A DNA stretch of 64,000 nt, taken from contig CM043952.1 of NCBI GenBank assembly GCA_014529385.2, positions 66,280,870 through 66,344,869 of the forward strand. The letters run 5' to 3'. Position numbers and translations under genes: made by a program. A model generated the notes under the pieces. The model was not told where the DNA came from. It searched no databases and was given only the letters and a program-made list of their open reading frames with translations. This DNA comes from Adiantum capillus-veneris. Its lineage: Eukaryota > Streptophyta > Polypodiopsida > Polypodiales > Pteridaceae. Shown piece after piece: positions 53,886 through 63,437 of this stretch (its first letter is position 1; every line of letters begins with the position of its first letter).

Positions 53886-55325
53886 GGGACAAATTCTTCA
53901 ACATCAAACCCATGTCGAGTCACCATATTCATGGTCCCAGGAGAATCCAGTGGTTCCAAGTCAGGGGACTCCTTTTCTTGTAACATTGCAAAGGGTTGTG
54001 AAGCGGGGTGACACACATTGCCCCTTTCAAATGGGTGGGTGGTGGAGCAAAGCCTTTCCTTTTCAAGGCTCTTGTAGCCTCAAGTGATATGGAATCCCTT
54101 GCCACCACCTTTACCCTTTTGGACCTCTTGAGACCTCGGTCTTGCGCAGCCGATGTAGTTGTCACTATCATAAACTTACGTATAGAAGCCTGAAAACCAA
54201 ACACATGTTCATTGCATGGCCCAAGGATTTGCAAACAAGGGGGTGCCCAGCTGACTTGCAAGCATCTTGAGGTTATCCCAGTGCCAACTAGGCAATACCA
54301 CAAGCTCAACCTAGACTAGATGGATCCCTTTGGAGAGATTCTACCGAGTCAAATATTGGCTCTCATCATACCACACAGACAATAGTCCTATTAAATAGAA
54401 GGGGGACTTTATCAATGATCTTTGACATGTCGGGGACCTCTTTGAATCTAACAAAAGTGAAACCCTTGGTTGGGTAAGAGGTATTTTCAATTGCTCCTCC
54501 ATGCCCAAGAATTTGCATTCCTTGAAGCCATTGAATCAACTTGTATCTATTCGGGAATCTCCCATTGAATCCAAATACAAGTGTAAGCTTAGCTTGCATG
54601 GCTAGCTGCTTCTTAATTAGAGTTGGTAGAATCGCCATAGTGATAGCCTCTGCAACCTCCACCTGCTGCGCTGGACTTCTTTAAAGCACTGAAGGCCCAA
54701 TCCTCCAGTGCGTCTTCAAAGAACCCACTATATTCAACATGTGAGCAAGTTCTTTTGTTACCGTTTGGGCAGATTCCAATCTGTCTGCTAACTTCTTTCA
54801 GCTCTTGCTCAAGCCGAGCCTGTGCAATCTTAAGTTTTTCCGTGCCTCCATCACCTGGTGATTCATCTGACGTGGCTCTAGCGTAGTCCTTAGAGTCAGG
54901 ACCCTTTAGAGTGCTTGCAAATGAGATGCTTGGTCTGAGAGATGTAGAAGAGCTTGCTACCTTGTTTTCATTCGCACAGATCGGACCCTGAGGCTAACCA
55001 TCCTTAAGGGTCTTTATCTAAAATTTGGTTCCTTGAGCAGTCTGGTTGCTCATTTTTTCTTTTTCTATTTAACCAATCCTTTTTGTTTCTTTAGCAAAGA
55101 GAGACTTTTTAGCCAACAAAGCTTTGTTATCCCCCATGGTCGAATACCTTGACAAAATAGCACCCGTAATTATGGTGTTGGTCAAGGGTCCCAAGTTCGG
55201 CCCATTCCCTTTGTCCATTGGTACGACTGCTTCATTCCTCGACGACAGTTTCCTAGCCGCAAGCATTTGAGAGAATTTGATGATATCTTCCTCCATGATG
55301 GGAAGAATCTCAATGTCCATAACTA
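53886..55325 (-). pseudogene. L2 ORF1 (DUF4283-like)
   Basis: Begins near 55320 (MDIEILPIMEEDIIKFSQML) and reaches a DUF4283-like segment at 54662-54200: FGFNGRFPNRYKLIQWLQG, KGFTFVRFKEVPDMSKI, then LPSWHWDNLKMLASQLGTPL. DUF4283 proteins are the usual first ORF of plant LINEs and probably bind the RNA. Stops at about 54365 and 54310 interrupt it. The 5' limit of the element near 55325 is approximate. Confidence 0.75.
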
Positions 55326-55883
55326 ACGGTGCGAAGGAGCAACCCTTTGTGAAAGGGGGAGCGGTGGCAAAAAGGAAAAAAACTGGGGCCTGGTCGATGG
55401 GGGTATAGCTTTAGACAAATGTGGAATGAAAATAATGGTTGATAAAACAATGACTATAATTGTTTTTATAACAACACTTATAGACAAAAAAAAACCAAAG
55501 GACAACAATACTAATCAAGATTTTGGGCTAACCCTACAATAGCAAGCAAGGAGGCGGGAGAGGGATGGCACTCGCAAGCCACACCAATACTACACCAAGG
55601 AGGCAAACCAATGCAATGGATCATGATTCGTGACCATTGTTGGGCTACCATCGATGAGCACAATGTAGATGTAGGTCAGTGCTGCAAAGCAAGTGATAGG
55701 TAGAGAAATGGACCAACGCAGTAGCAAAAAGCGTGCATGGCCAATAAGAAACAATGAGCCCACCTTGCTATCGCACGTAATGATTGAACAATATCTCAAG
55801 GCTCAACCCCTGATCTAACTATAGACATCATTCACGGTTTCTCTGAAGCACAAACCTTGAATGCGTGCTTACTTTCCTAATTT
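55326..55883. other. Unclassified DNA between L2 and the tandem duplication
   Basis: No coding potential resembling a family on either strand. It may include the LINE 5' UTR and old flanking sequence. Confidence 0.5.
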
Positions 55884-56247
55884 GAATTTTCTTCTATTAG
55901 CCCCTACGTTTTGAGTGTCCTTAAGTTGGGGGTAAAAAGGGGTATAAGATTGCGATTGCCAACTATTTAAGTTTTGGGAGAGTTGAGACTGAGCAAGAGG
56001 TGTTTGATTATGCAAGTGGATGAGGGTTAATAAACGTTGTCCATGCGAATGTACATTTGAGACATGAACTTTCTTCTATTAGCCCCTACGATTTGAGTGT
56101 CCTTAAGTTGGGGCTAAAACGGGGTAAAAGATTGCAATTGCCAACTCTTTAAGTTTTGCCAGAGTTGAGACTGAGCGAGTAGTGTTTGCTTATGCAAGTG
56201 GATGAGGGTTAATAAACCTTGGCCATTTGAATGTGCATTAAGACATG
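55884..56247. repeat. 182-bp tandem duplication
   Basis: Copy 1 55884-56065 and copy 2 56066-56247 share the phrases TTCTTCTATTAGCCCCTACG, TGAGTGTCCTTAAGTTGGGG, GTGGATGAGGGTTAATAAAC and ACATGAA. Both contain GTTGGGG(G/C)TAAAA-GGGGTA, polypurine-like sequence. They lie at the left edge of the presumed D LTR, so they may be the end of another copy or part of U3. Confidence 0.92.
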
Positions 56248-57206
56248 AAGCGTGTGTCAAATGCAAAAATGCAATGATAGGGTAGTTGTTCGTCGGATGT
56301 TAGCAGCAAGCTAACTCGGATAACATTTTTTGGAGCTCTCACTGTAAAAACATTTATTATTTTGATGAATTGGTAATATTGTAACTCCTATTTTTCGGAT
56401 TAACTTTGTAATTGATGAGCCGGGGCTACAAGCTTCCAGATTGTATCGACCTGTTTTTAGTTAGAGCTCCAAGAATATTGGTTTTGACCACCAAAAACCT
56501 TGGCTAAGGTATAAAAGCCAATTTTTGTAAGTTATTATGAAGTTTTGGATGATAGAAACACAACGTGAGCTAACGGCGCTCACTTCTCTCCTTCTCGCGC
56601 TTCCTACTCCCTCCACGATTATCACGTTGCAATCACGTCTGTTGCGTTGCAACCGCAAGTAAGAGCTCTACGCATTGACGTAAACATTTCACAGCATTTG
56701 GTAGCTTTTGGTGTCATCGACCCATGGTCTAATCCTATCATAAGTAGGAATTTAAGCTTCAAAATAAAAAACTAAGTATAAGCGGGGTATTGGGACATCA
56801 TTGCTAAGTATTTAGATGCATTCTTGATCGAAAACGACTAGGTAAAAAACTCACTACTGTTAATAATCGTGATTTTTGCACTTGACCTAAAGTGAGATTT
56901 GAGACCATAAGCATGTATTCTTAGGTCTTATAAACATGTCCCAGAAGTTTTTGTAACGTTTGGATGTCGTTTGATGCTGTAACGGATGTGATTTGTTTGC
57001 CGATGAGCAATTAGCTTTCGGTGATTTCAGTCATTTGAGTGTAGCCCGAGTTAGATGCGAGTTGTTTGTTGTTTTCCAAGAGATCGAAAACCTCTTGTAG
57101 CCTCTATGCACTAGTCGACTCAGCTTTGTCCCATGGATTGACAATTTATTCGTGGTTCTCGCTACATCTGCAATAAGATAAGAGTGAGGTTAGACACCCG
57201 TCCACA
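56248..57206 (+). repeat. 5' LTR of element D (left end uncertain)
   Basis: Ends CACCCGTCCACA just before a primer site. It has a TATA box at 56510 and lacks coding sequence. The left limit is not determinable because the 3' LTR is outside the window; TGTCAAATGC near 56254 is a candidate start. It contains TAATAATCGTGATTTTT near 56860, related to the hairpin motif of the D leader. Confidence 0.6.
56510..56517 (+). promoter_or_regulatory. TATA box of D LTR
   Basis: TATAAAAG in GCTAAGGTATAAAAGCC, about 700 bp upstream of the LTR end. Confidence 0.6.
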
Positions 57207-57208
57207 TT

Positions 57209-57229
57209 TGGCGTCGCTGCCGAGGATTG
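57209..57229 (+). promoter_or_regulatory. Primer binding site of D
   Basis: TGGCGTCGCTGCCGAGGATT, two bases after the LTR end; similar to the aspartate-tRNA-type sites of Athila/Tat elements. Confidence 0.8.
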
Positions 57230-57749
57230 AAGAGACCTAAACTAAGGAAAAACACGAGCGTGTTGTGAAGTTATTCTTTAACTTCCTCTAGGATCTCCTA
57301 GAGTAGAAACTTTCTTTTTAAAACCGCATAGCTTAAGATTTCGTCTTTTGCTGTGTAGAGGTAGTTTGGAAGTAATCGTACGTGTTGAGTACCTTTAGGA
57401 TTGTATAATTATATTAGGAAGTTGAGAATCATTGATGGACAAGACAAGCCTTAAAATCAATGCTCAAGAAACCATAAATAACAAGAAAACGAGAGTTTGT
57501 GGACACTTTCCACAACCCCATTGCAGTAGAATCTAGGAGTAGGGTAAGTAGAATCCGAGGTGGATTTGAGAACATTGCTCTCTCCAAAAGAATCAGTTGT
57601 GACTTGTTATGTGAAGCTGCACAATTTCAGGTCTACGACCAGAAATAGCACCAAAAGACTGTCAACCACTCAATCCGACTGGAGAGTATGCTTTAAAAGT
57701 TGTATGAACCAGTGGGTAAGCTCAGGGACACATTGAGGTAAAAATTTCA
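57230..57749 (+). other. D leader, proximal part
   Basis: Non-coding; no repeats noticed before the array. Confidence 0.6.
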
Positions 57750-58980
57750 AGAGTTTGCAAAAACTTAGATTATGTACTTTTTCTTGACAATTTAGGCCAA
57801 ATTAAGTTTTGACTTGACTCAGAGGCTTAAAATAGCTCATGAAAAGAATGTTCAAGGAAAAAGTTTAAAAAAGTGTTCATTTTAAGCTTAAAGTAAATAA
57901 TCACAATTATTTACTTTCAGCTCAAAACTGACCAAGGTTGTTAGCACAGACTCTATGCATATGTACAAACAACTTTTGTAAAGGACCATAGAATTTGGAT
58001 GACCAAATTGACCAAAAACTTGGTAAAATCTAAAGTCTGTACTGACTTTCAGAAACTTGAGTGTAAATTGGGAGAAATTTTGTTCAAACTCAATGAAACT
58101 TAATTCATAGGGTTATATTGATGTGATAGACATGTGTACATGCTCACTTGACCAAAAAGATGAAAAAATTTACCAAAAGTAAATAATCACAATTATTTAT
58201 TATTGCCCTGTTTTTCAACTTTTTTGACCAAGTCTGCATACCACTAGTTTTAACATGTTATATTAAGCCCACAAACCAAATTTGGTAAGATTTGGATCAT
58301 TGGATTGAAAATTGTGGCCAAATTTGCAAAGTCAGTCTGCAGATACAAAACTGATGACCATTTGAACAAAAATTGTTCAAACTTGATGAAAATTGGCTAG
58401 GGATCTTAAGTTGAGATACTTAACAGATCTGTGTCAAGATTGGGACAAAAACTTGCAAAAGAATAACTGGAGTAAATAATCACGATTATTTTCATCTGCT
58501 ACAAAAATTGATAATCTTGCACATTTGAATATACCACAAGGTCAAGCAATTAAGTAGACCACACAAATCAATTTTGATGAAATTTGGATCACAAAAGTGA
58601 GTCCTAAGCCAGAATCTTGAAAACTAAGTCTGCGGACACAAAACAGTTGATAACTTGAACAAACTTTGTTCGAACGTAGTGAAACTTGTCCAGGGACCTT
58701 AACAGGTTGAATACTTGGCAAATCAAGCCAAAAAGTGCAAAAAACTAAGAAAAGTAAATAATTGTGATTATTTACTACTGTTATACGGAGACACGATTTT
58801 TGACTTTTGAACTTGTACAATGTTAGATCAACATAATACAAGGCCACTGGGCAACTTTGGGTTCAATCGGATCCAAATTGATACATGTTCACTCAGTTTT
58901 CAGGTTGCAGATTAGTCCTTTGGATTTTTGCAAAAGTGGAATTTGAAAGTCTCAATTGTTTACTCACTTAGCTCGATTGG
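57750..58980 (+). repeat. Four ~287-bp tandem units, each with a 9-bp-arm hairpin
   Basis: The motif GTAAATAAT-CACA-ATTATTTAC occurs at 57893-57914, with variants at 58179-58200, 58472-58493 and 58754-58775 (spacings 286, 293, 282). Around it the units share phrases such as TTGTTCAAAC, GATGAAA/AGTGAAACTT, GGGA-CTTAA, ACAAATCAA/AACCAAATTTGG and GTCTGC-GACACAAAAC. The units are strongly diverged, so the array is old or under relaxed constraint outside the hairpin. Confidence 0.85.
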
Positions 58981-59152
58981 AAGTGATACACATTGACTAG
59001 TCACAATAGTTAGCAAAAACTATACAGTCTTTGTGAAAGAATAGCTAACTTGATCAAAATTGATACAAGAATCAGGTTACAGACAAGGAATTCACAGCTT
59101 GATAGATGTTGCCATCAATTCAAGTGGAAGAAGTTGACAACAAGTCAATCCG

Positions 59153-60348
59153 ATGGTAAGTACTCTATCCAGGGCTTCACGAGTCTATATGAACCTTAGA
59201 TCTGGTCGTATACTAGGAAATCAAGGCATATTTGGAAAAACCGCTAGTAGAGTATCCCCTGAAGAAAGTGTGAATCAAGGAAATCCCTTGCACACTATCC
59301 TTGAAGAAGTCTCAGACACTTTTTCAGATTCACATCTGAAATGTCTTCCTATTCGACTCACTGATCAGAAACCGGAACAACAATGCACTATAAGCATATA
59401 CTTTATTTTTATAAGACTAATTGTGATGGAGCTTATGTTTACCTGGATCCTAATGAAGAGTATGCTATTCGCATTGATGACCATGGTATTGAGTTCGAAG
59501 AGGAAATCAGGGCAAACAAACAAGGAAAAATGTGTATGGATAGAAACGAAACTCAATGTTTACAAGTCAAAAACCTTGATGCGATAGACAAATGGGGGTT
59601 AGAGGTGAATACCATAATTCTAGATATGGCAGCAAAAGAAGGACCACCAACTTTAGAATTTGAGGGATACGATCAAGTTGATTTGAAGCCTTTGAAACTG
59701 CTTAGTACGGATAATCCTAGGATTGGAGTCTATTGTTGGGAGGATAGAAACATCAAAGATCTTCTATGGACTTCTCATGACAAATCAGGATTACTAACAC
59801 CCATGAAGATCATCTATATCTTCAAAATCAAAGACAAGGGATCAACAGATCTACCGACCTACCTGTTTAGGGATTATTATAACAATAACTTTGTTATGAT
59901 GACTCCTGAGGAGGTGGAACGAACCAAATACCAAGGGTACTCCATAAGGGATTGGATATTGGGCCAAGGACCAGAAACTATTCCAAGAGATGAACACCGT
60001 GAGAGATCTTCTAAGAGTAATGTTAAGAAACCAAAAACCACCTCATCGCAAAGAAAACTGGATGACACTAAGGCGAGCCCAGGGCTACATGAGTCACTAT
60101 TTCCAATAGACTGGTTTGAAGGACTTGGAACAGGACCATCTGCCAGGAGACCGAGAGTTGAACCAAATAGACGTGTCAGACCAGTTGATTTTCAAAAATG
60201 GGTCAAAAAATATAGTGGATCTGGGGATCTATACGACCACTTAGCAAGCTTTAAGCAAGTGCTAAGAGCAAAGCGCATATTTGATTTCCATACTCAATTC
60301 GAGGGGTTTGGAATGACATTAGAAGGAAAAGCATTGACATGGTTCTAA
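59153..60348 (+). pseudogene. D gag, N-terminal extension and core
   Basis: The first frame (from 59153) has MNLRSGRILG, a start typical of plant gypsy gag; after a frame change near 59400 the 59383-60348 frame continues. It carries about 200 residues of unrecognised mixed sequence and then the gag core: FQKWVKKYSGSGDLYDHL and EGFGMTLEGKALTWF (retrotransposon gag domain). A TAA at 60346-60348 follows; the core resumes with NIPPMSIMDLN in the same frame. Capsid-forming role by family. Frames imply decay or one sequencing-scale indel. Confidence 0.82.
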
Positions 60349-60891
60349 AACATTCCACCAATGTCAATCATGGACTTAAACACATTAGCTCAAGGATTTG
60401 TAGCTTCATGTTCCAAAATGGGGATCAAACACAATAAGGTAGCTCGAATCGATAGCTTTAAGCAGAAACAAGGTGAGTCTGTTAGGGATTGTGCAAATCA
60501 AATGAAGCAATACATTGCAAGATTCCCAGAGCTAGAGATACGTGCAGAAAGAAGACTAGTATCATTGTTTCTAGAGGGACTTCTAAACAGAGAACGTCAT
60601 GCTATACTGTATAGCAAGAAGCATATTACCCTACAAGAGTGTGTGTCAGATGCTATTGACTTGGGAGACAATTGTGATATTTTCAATGAAGAAGATGTCC
60701 TTAAGGATAACCAAAGCGAGAAAACAACATCCACCAAACCAGCACAAGTGGGAACGGTTGCTGCAACACCACTCTCAGCCATAGAAGACATGCCCAACAG
60801 AATGAATGACATGATGAATAACATGCAAAAAGCACCTATGAGGAGACCAGGGCAACGGATACCTCAACAGGGACAACCAATTAGGCTGTAG
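60349..60891 (+). CDS. D gag, C-terminal part
   Basis: 176-codon frame from 60361, in frame with the preceding gag piece across one TAA. Contains LAQGFVASCSKMGIKHNKVAR, KQKQGESVRDCANQMKQYIA and RRLVSLFLEGL, the second half of the gag domain, then a Gln/Pro/Met-rich tail. Ends TAG before the zinc-knuckle region. Confidence 0.83.
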   Translation, partial: NIPPMSIMDLNTLAQGFVASCSKMGIKHNKVARIDSFKQKQGESVRDCANQMKQYIARFPELEIRAERRLVSLFLEGLLNRERHAILYSKKHITLQECVSDAIDLGDNCDIFNEEDVLKDNQSEKTTSTKPAQVGTVAATPLSAIEDMPNRMNDMMNNMQKAPMRRPGQRIPQQGQPIRL

Positions 60892-61166
60892 AAATGGAGT
60901 GCAATCGAGGGTAAATGGACCAACCATGAGACCAATGAGTGCTATTGCCAAGACCAAAGTACGATGGGAATGTTCAATACGTGCCTATGAGGCCACAAGG
61001 ATAACCCATGTACAGATATTAGCCTAATATGGCCCTAGCTCAAAGACCACCAATGGTTATGGAAAGACCTCAGCCTGTGTTGGGTCAACAACCTCCATAT
61101 TTGGGACATAATGCAGTGCCTGTAAAGTACATGTATCGAGAGGGACTCATGGATGAAAAAGCATGA
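60892..61166 (+). other. D gag linker with stops
   Basis: Coding-like Pro/Met/Gln-rich sequence (for example GQQPPYLGHNAVPVKYMYREG in pieces) interrupted by stops such as TAG near 60889 and TGA near 61164; continuous with gag in related elements. Confidence 0.5.
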
Positions 61167-61673
61167 GTGCCTGTTACACCCTATGCTGAGCCTAGTCCAT
61201 CTACAATAATGGTAGAAGGAGATTGGTATAATTCACGTCTACCACCAATGGAAGAACCTGTGACTTATACTACACTAAAGCTTGCACCAATGTACTATGT
61301 AGCTAATCAAGGTGTTAGACCTGCTATGGTAAGACCCATGATTAAGCCAAGAACTGGAAACTATCATAAATGTGGTGCAGATGATCATTGGAAAAATGAA
61401 TTCCCAGAGCCTGACAAGAACCTCAAGTCAATTGAAGCTTATTGCATACAATGTTGCAAAAAGGGAGGACACTTCCCAGAAGATTGTCCAAAATATCCTT
61501 TAAACAAGGGTAAAACACAAGTGATCGTAGTCCAAGTGATACCTAATAGCTCATCTGCCAGAGCCCAGGCTAAGAAAAAGAAACATAACTCCTCTGATGA
61601 TTTGGAGAATACAAAAATTTCCTCTCAAAAGACCAAAAGAAGCAGGAACAAAAGATATGAGATGAGAAAATAG
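61167..61673 (+). CDS. D nucleocapsid-like region with irregular zinc knuckles
   Basis: 168 codons. Two knuckle-like segments: KCGADDHWKNEF (first and last Cys lost) and YCIQCCKKGGHFPEDC. The second has one residue more than C-X2-C-X4-H-X4-C, or uses the adjacent Cys pair differently. A strongly basic tail follows (QAKKKKHNSS, KTKRSRNKRYEMRK). Such regions bind the genomic RNA. Follows gag after stops; probably one original polyprotein. Confidence 0.7.
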   Translation: MPVTPYAEPSPSTIMVEGDWYNSRLPPMEEPVTYTTLKLAPMYYVANQGVRPAMVRPMIKPRTGNYHKCGADDHWKNEFPEPDKNLKSIEAYCIQCCKKGGHFPEDCPKYPLNKGKTQVIVVQVIPNSSSARAQAKKKKHNSSDDLENTKISSQKTKRSRNKRYEMRK

Positions 61674-61759
61674 AAACAAAGGACTAAAATTGAGGAGAAA
61701 GCAAAGAAGCTATTCCAGGAAAAGGTGAAAGAAATTGTAAGTGAAATAAAAAAACCAAC

Positions 61760-62326
61760 ATGAAATCTAGAGGATCAATTTTGGTTGACAAAATTTTTGA
61801 GCCAATTAATGCAGCCTTTGAAGCTTACCAAGCAGGACTTAAAGCAGGCCAAAACATGGAAAACTATTGGAAAAACTATCCTTCTCCAGACATGGAAGCA
61901 GCTAAGCTTGAAGCTTATCAAAATTTGGTAAGAATCACGCAAGAGATGTTGGAAAAACAACAATCCAAGCTCGAGAGTATGGAAAAGCCTGAGGATCTTG
62001 TGGTAGGAACCAATATAGAAAAATCCAAAGTGATGATAGAACCCCACCTTGAACCAAAAGAGCCAAAACTTATAGTGCCGGACAGCGAAGATGCCTTAAA
62101 CGGAATTCCATTCGTAGAAGAAGACTGGCCAGGACACTTATGGGAAAAACTTAGAGAGATTAATGATGGGAGCTTAACTCTGAATTCAGCTCCTATAGAG
62201 GAAATTTGGTTAGACAACCTACCTCCTGATATAGACATGGATTTACAATCCTTGTATGGGGATTGTAGATTTGAAACTTCAGGAATGTCTAAACCATTGA
62301 CTTTGAAAACACTACTTGGGAGATAA
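61760..62326 (+). CDS. D linker ORF (helical, unknown)
   Basis: 188 codons, no recognised family. The N-terminal 80 residues are helix-forming and rich in Ala, Glu and Lys (INAAFEAYQAGLKAGQNMEN, LVRITQEMLEKQQSKLESM), possibly a short coiled coil. The C-terminal half is acidic and contains IWLDNLPPDIDMDLQSLYGD. Lies between nucleocapsid and protease, where plant gypsy polyproteins often have poorly conserved linkers. Confidence 0.6.
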   Translation: MKSRGSILVDKIFEPINAAFEAYQAGLKAGQNMENYWKNYPSPDMEAAKLEAYQNLVRITQEMLEKQQSKLESMEKPEDLVVGTNIEKSKVMIEPHLEPKEPKLIVPDSEDALNGIPFVEEDWPGHLWEKLREINDGSLTLNSAPIEEIWLDNLPPDIDMDLQSLYGDCRFETSGMSKPLTLKTLLGR

Positions 62327-62545
62327 CGAAGATGAATCCATAGTGTGTAAAACCACTTAGGTAAAGAGAGCGGAACAGACCCTAGAAGTAGACAACATAC
62401 ATGGGATCATGTGTACACCCATCGAGTGCACTCTTACTTTAGGAGAACTGTTAGAAATCAGACTATTAAAAATCAGACCATATTTATGGAATGATCTATA
62501 GAAAACTCTAGAGAAGGTGGGAATAACAGACTAATCGTAAAAAAT

Positions 62546-62878
62546 TTGGGAAAATTGAAACACAAATCGGATAACAAAGAGATTAGATCCGTTCCAATGA
62601 AAAAAGTTGGAGAGTACTACGAAGGGGAAGAAGGAAACACAACCCTTTCGGTGAGATATAATGATATAGAAACCATGGCAATACTAGATTGTGGGGCAAG
62701 CATAGCCATAGCCACGAAAGCAGTATGGGAATCTTGGGGACAACCAGCCATTAGACAAACTCAAATGAAATTGCAATTGGCTGATGGACATATTGAAAGA
62801 CCCTTAAGACTTCTTGAAAAAGTGATAGTTAATTTCTATGGGATTGAATATCAACACACTTTCCATAGTAGAATTTGA
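62546..62878 (+). CDS. D aspartic protease
   Basis: 110 codons, with NTTLSVRYNDIETMAILDCGASIAI in overlapping pieces: the retropepsin active-site loop as D-C-G-A. LQLADGHIERPLRL is the flap-side strand. The usual ILGxxWL segment follows after a stop (reading IIFDKDL near 62900), so the domain is interrupted. Order gag-knuckle-protease is normal here, in contrast with element C. Confidence 0.75.
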   Translation: MGKLKHKSDNKEIRSVPMKKVGEYYEGEEGNTTLSVRYNDIETMAILDCGASIAIATKAVWESWGQPAIRQTQMKLQLADGHIERPLRLLEKVIVNFYGIEYQHTFHSRI

Positions 62879-63065
62879 AAGAAACTCACTTATGAAATCA
62901 TCTTTGATAAAGACCTTTCATGCGACAAGTACAACTCATCCAAGAATGGGGAAACAATTATCTGTACTTGAAGCAAGTGGGATCAATAACAAGGGTTAAT
63001 TAAAAGATCACACTTATAGAAATGTCATGAAAATGCCCATATAAGAATTCGATTTAGTCTTTTCA
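62879..63065 (+). other. D protease end, interrupted
   Basis: Coding-like but with stops; no separate feature. Confidence 0.5.
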
Positions 63066-63437
63066 GTGGAGACTAAGCTTCCATCTTGGTTGAACAAAGA
63101 CACTCCTATTTGGATGTGCGGAGATTCAGAAAACGAGAGCTTAAAACGAGAAGAATGTATTTTAGAAAGGGATTGTATAGATGAAGCCTATGTACCTGAA
63201 CCCTTTCCAGAGCATTTGTTTGAGCCATTTGAGTGGACTCAAATTTTAGCAACAATGGATGTATGTGTAAATACGTCTATGCGGCACTCAATTTGCAATG
63301 AGGATGGCTATGATATAATTCCCATACAAATGATCTCAACCCTTCACATTGAAGACAAAATTCACGAATCCAAGGACTTGATGAAAGCTCAACATGTCTT
63401 TTTAGACCTCTACAATGATGCAACAGATGAGTTATAA
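63066..63437 (+). CDS. D acidic linker ORF
   Basis: 123 codons, acidic, with LPSWLNKDTPIWMCGDSENE at the start and WTQILATMDVC later. No family recognised. Position between protease and RT fits the variable linker of gypsy polyproteins. Confidence 0.55.
   Translation: METKLPSWLNKDTPIWMCGDSENESLKREECILERDCIDEAYVPEPFPEHLFEPFEWTQILATMDVCVNTSMRHSICNEDGYDIIPIQMISTLHIEDKIHESKDLMKAQHVFLDLYNDATDEL

Larger units (their letters stand above)
50139..55325 (-). mobile_element. LINE retrotransposon copy L2
   Basis: Minus-strand non-LTR element longer at its 5' end than L1: ORF1 (about 55320-54000), endonuclease (about 53880-53330), RT (about 52700-51560) and C-terminal region (51560-50139). The 3' terminal ~165 bp present in L1 (2640-2808) is missing where A2 gag begins. 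It has no CACTA insertion, so 51540-51580 shows the undisturbed target of element K. Many stops and frameshifts; inactive. Confidence 0.9.
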
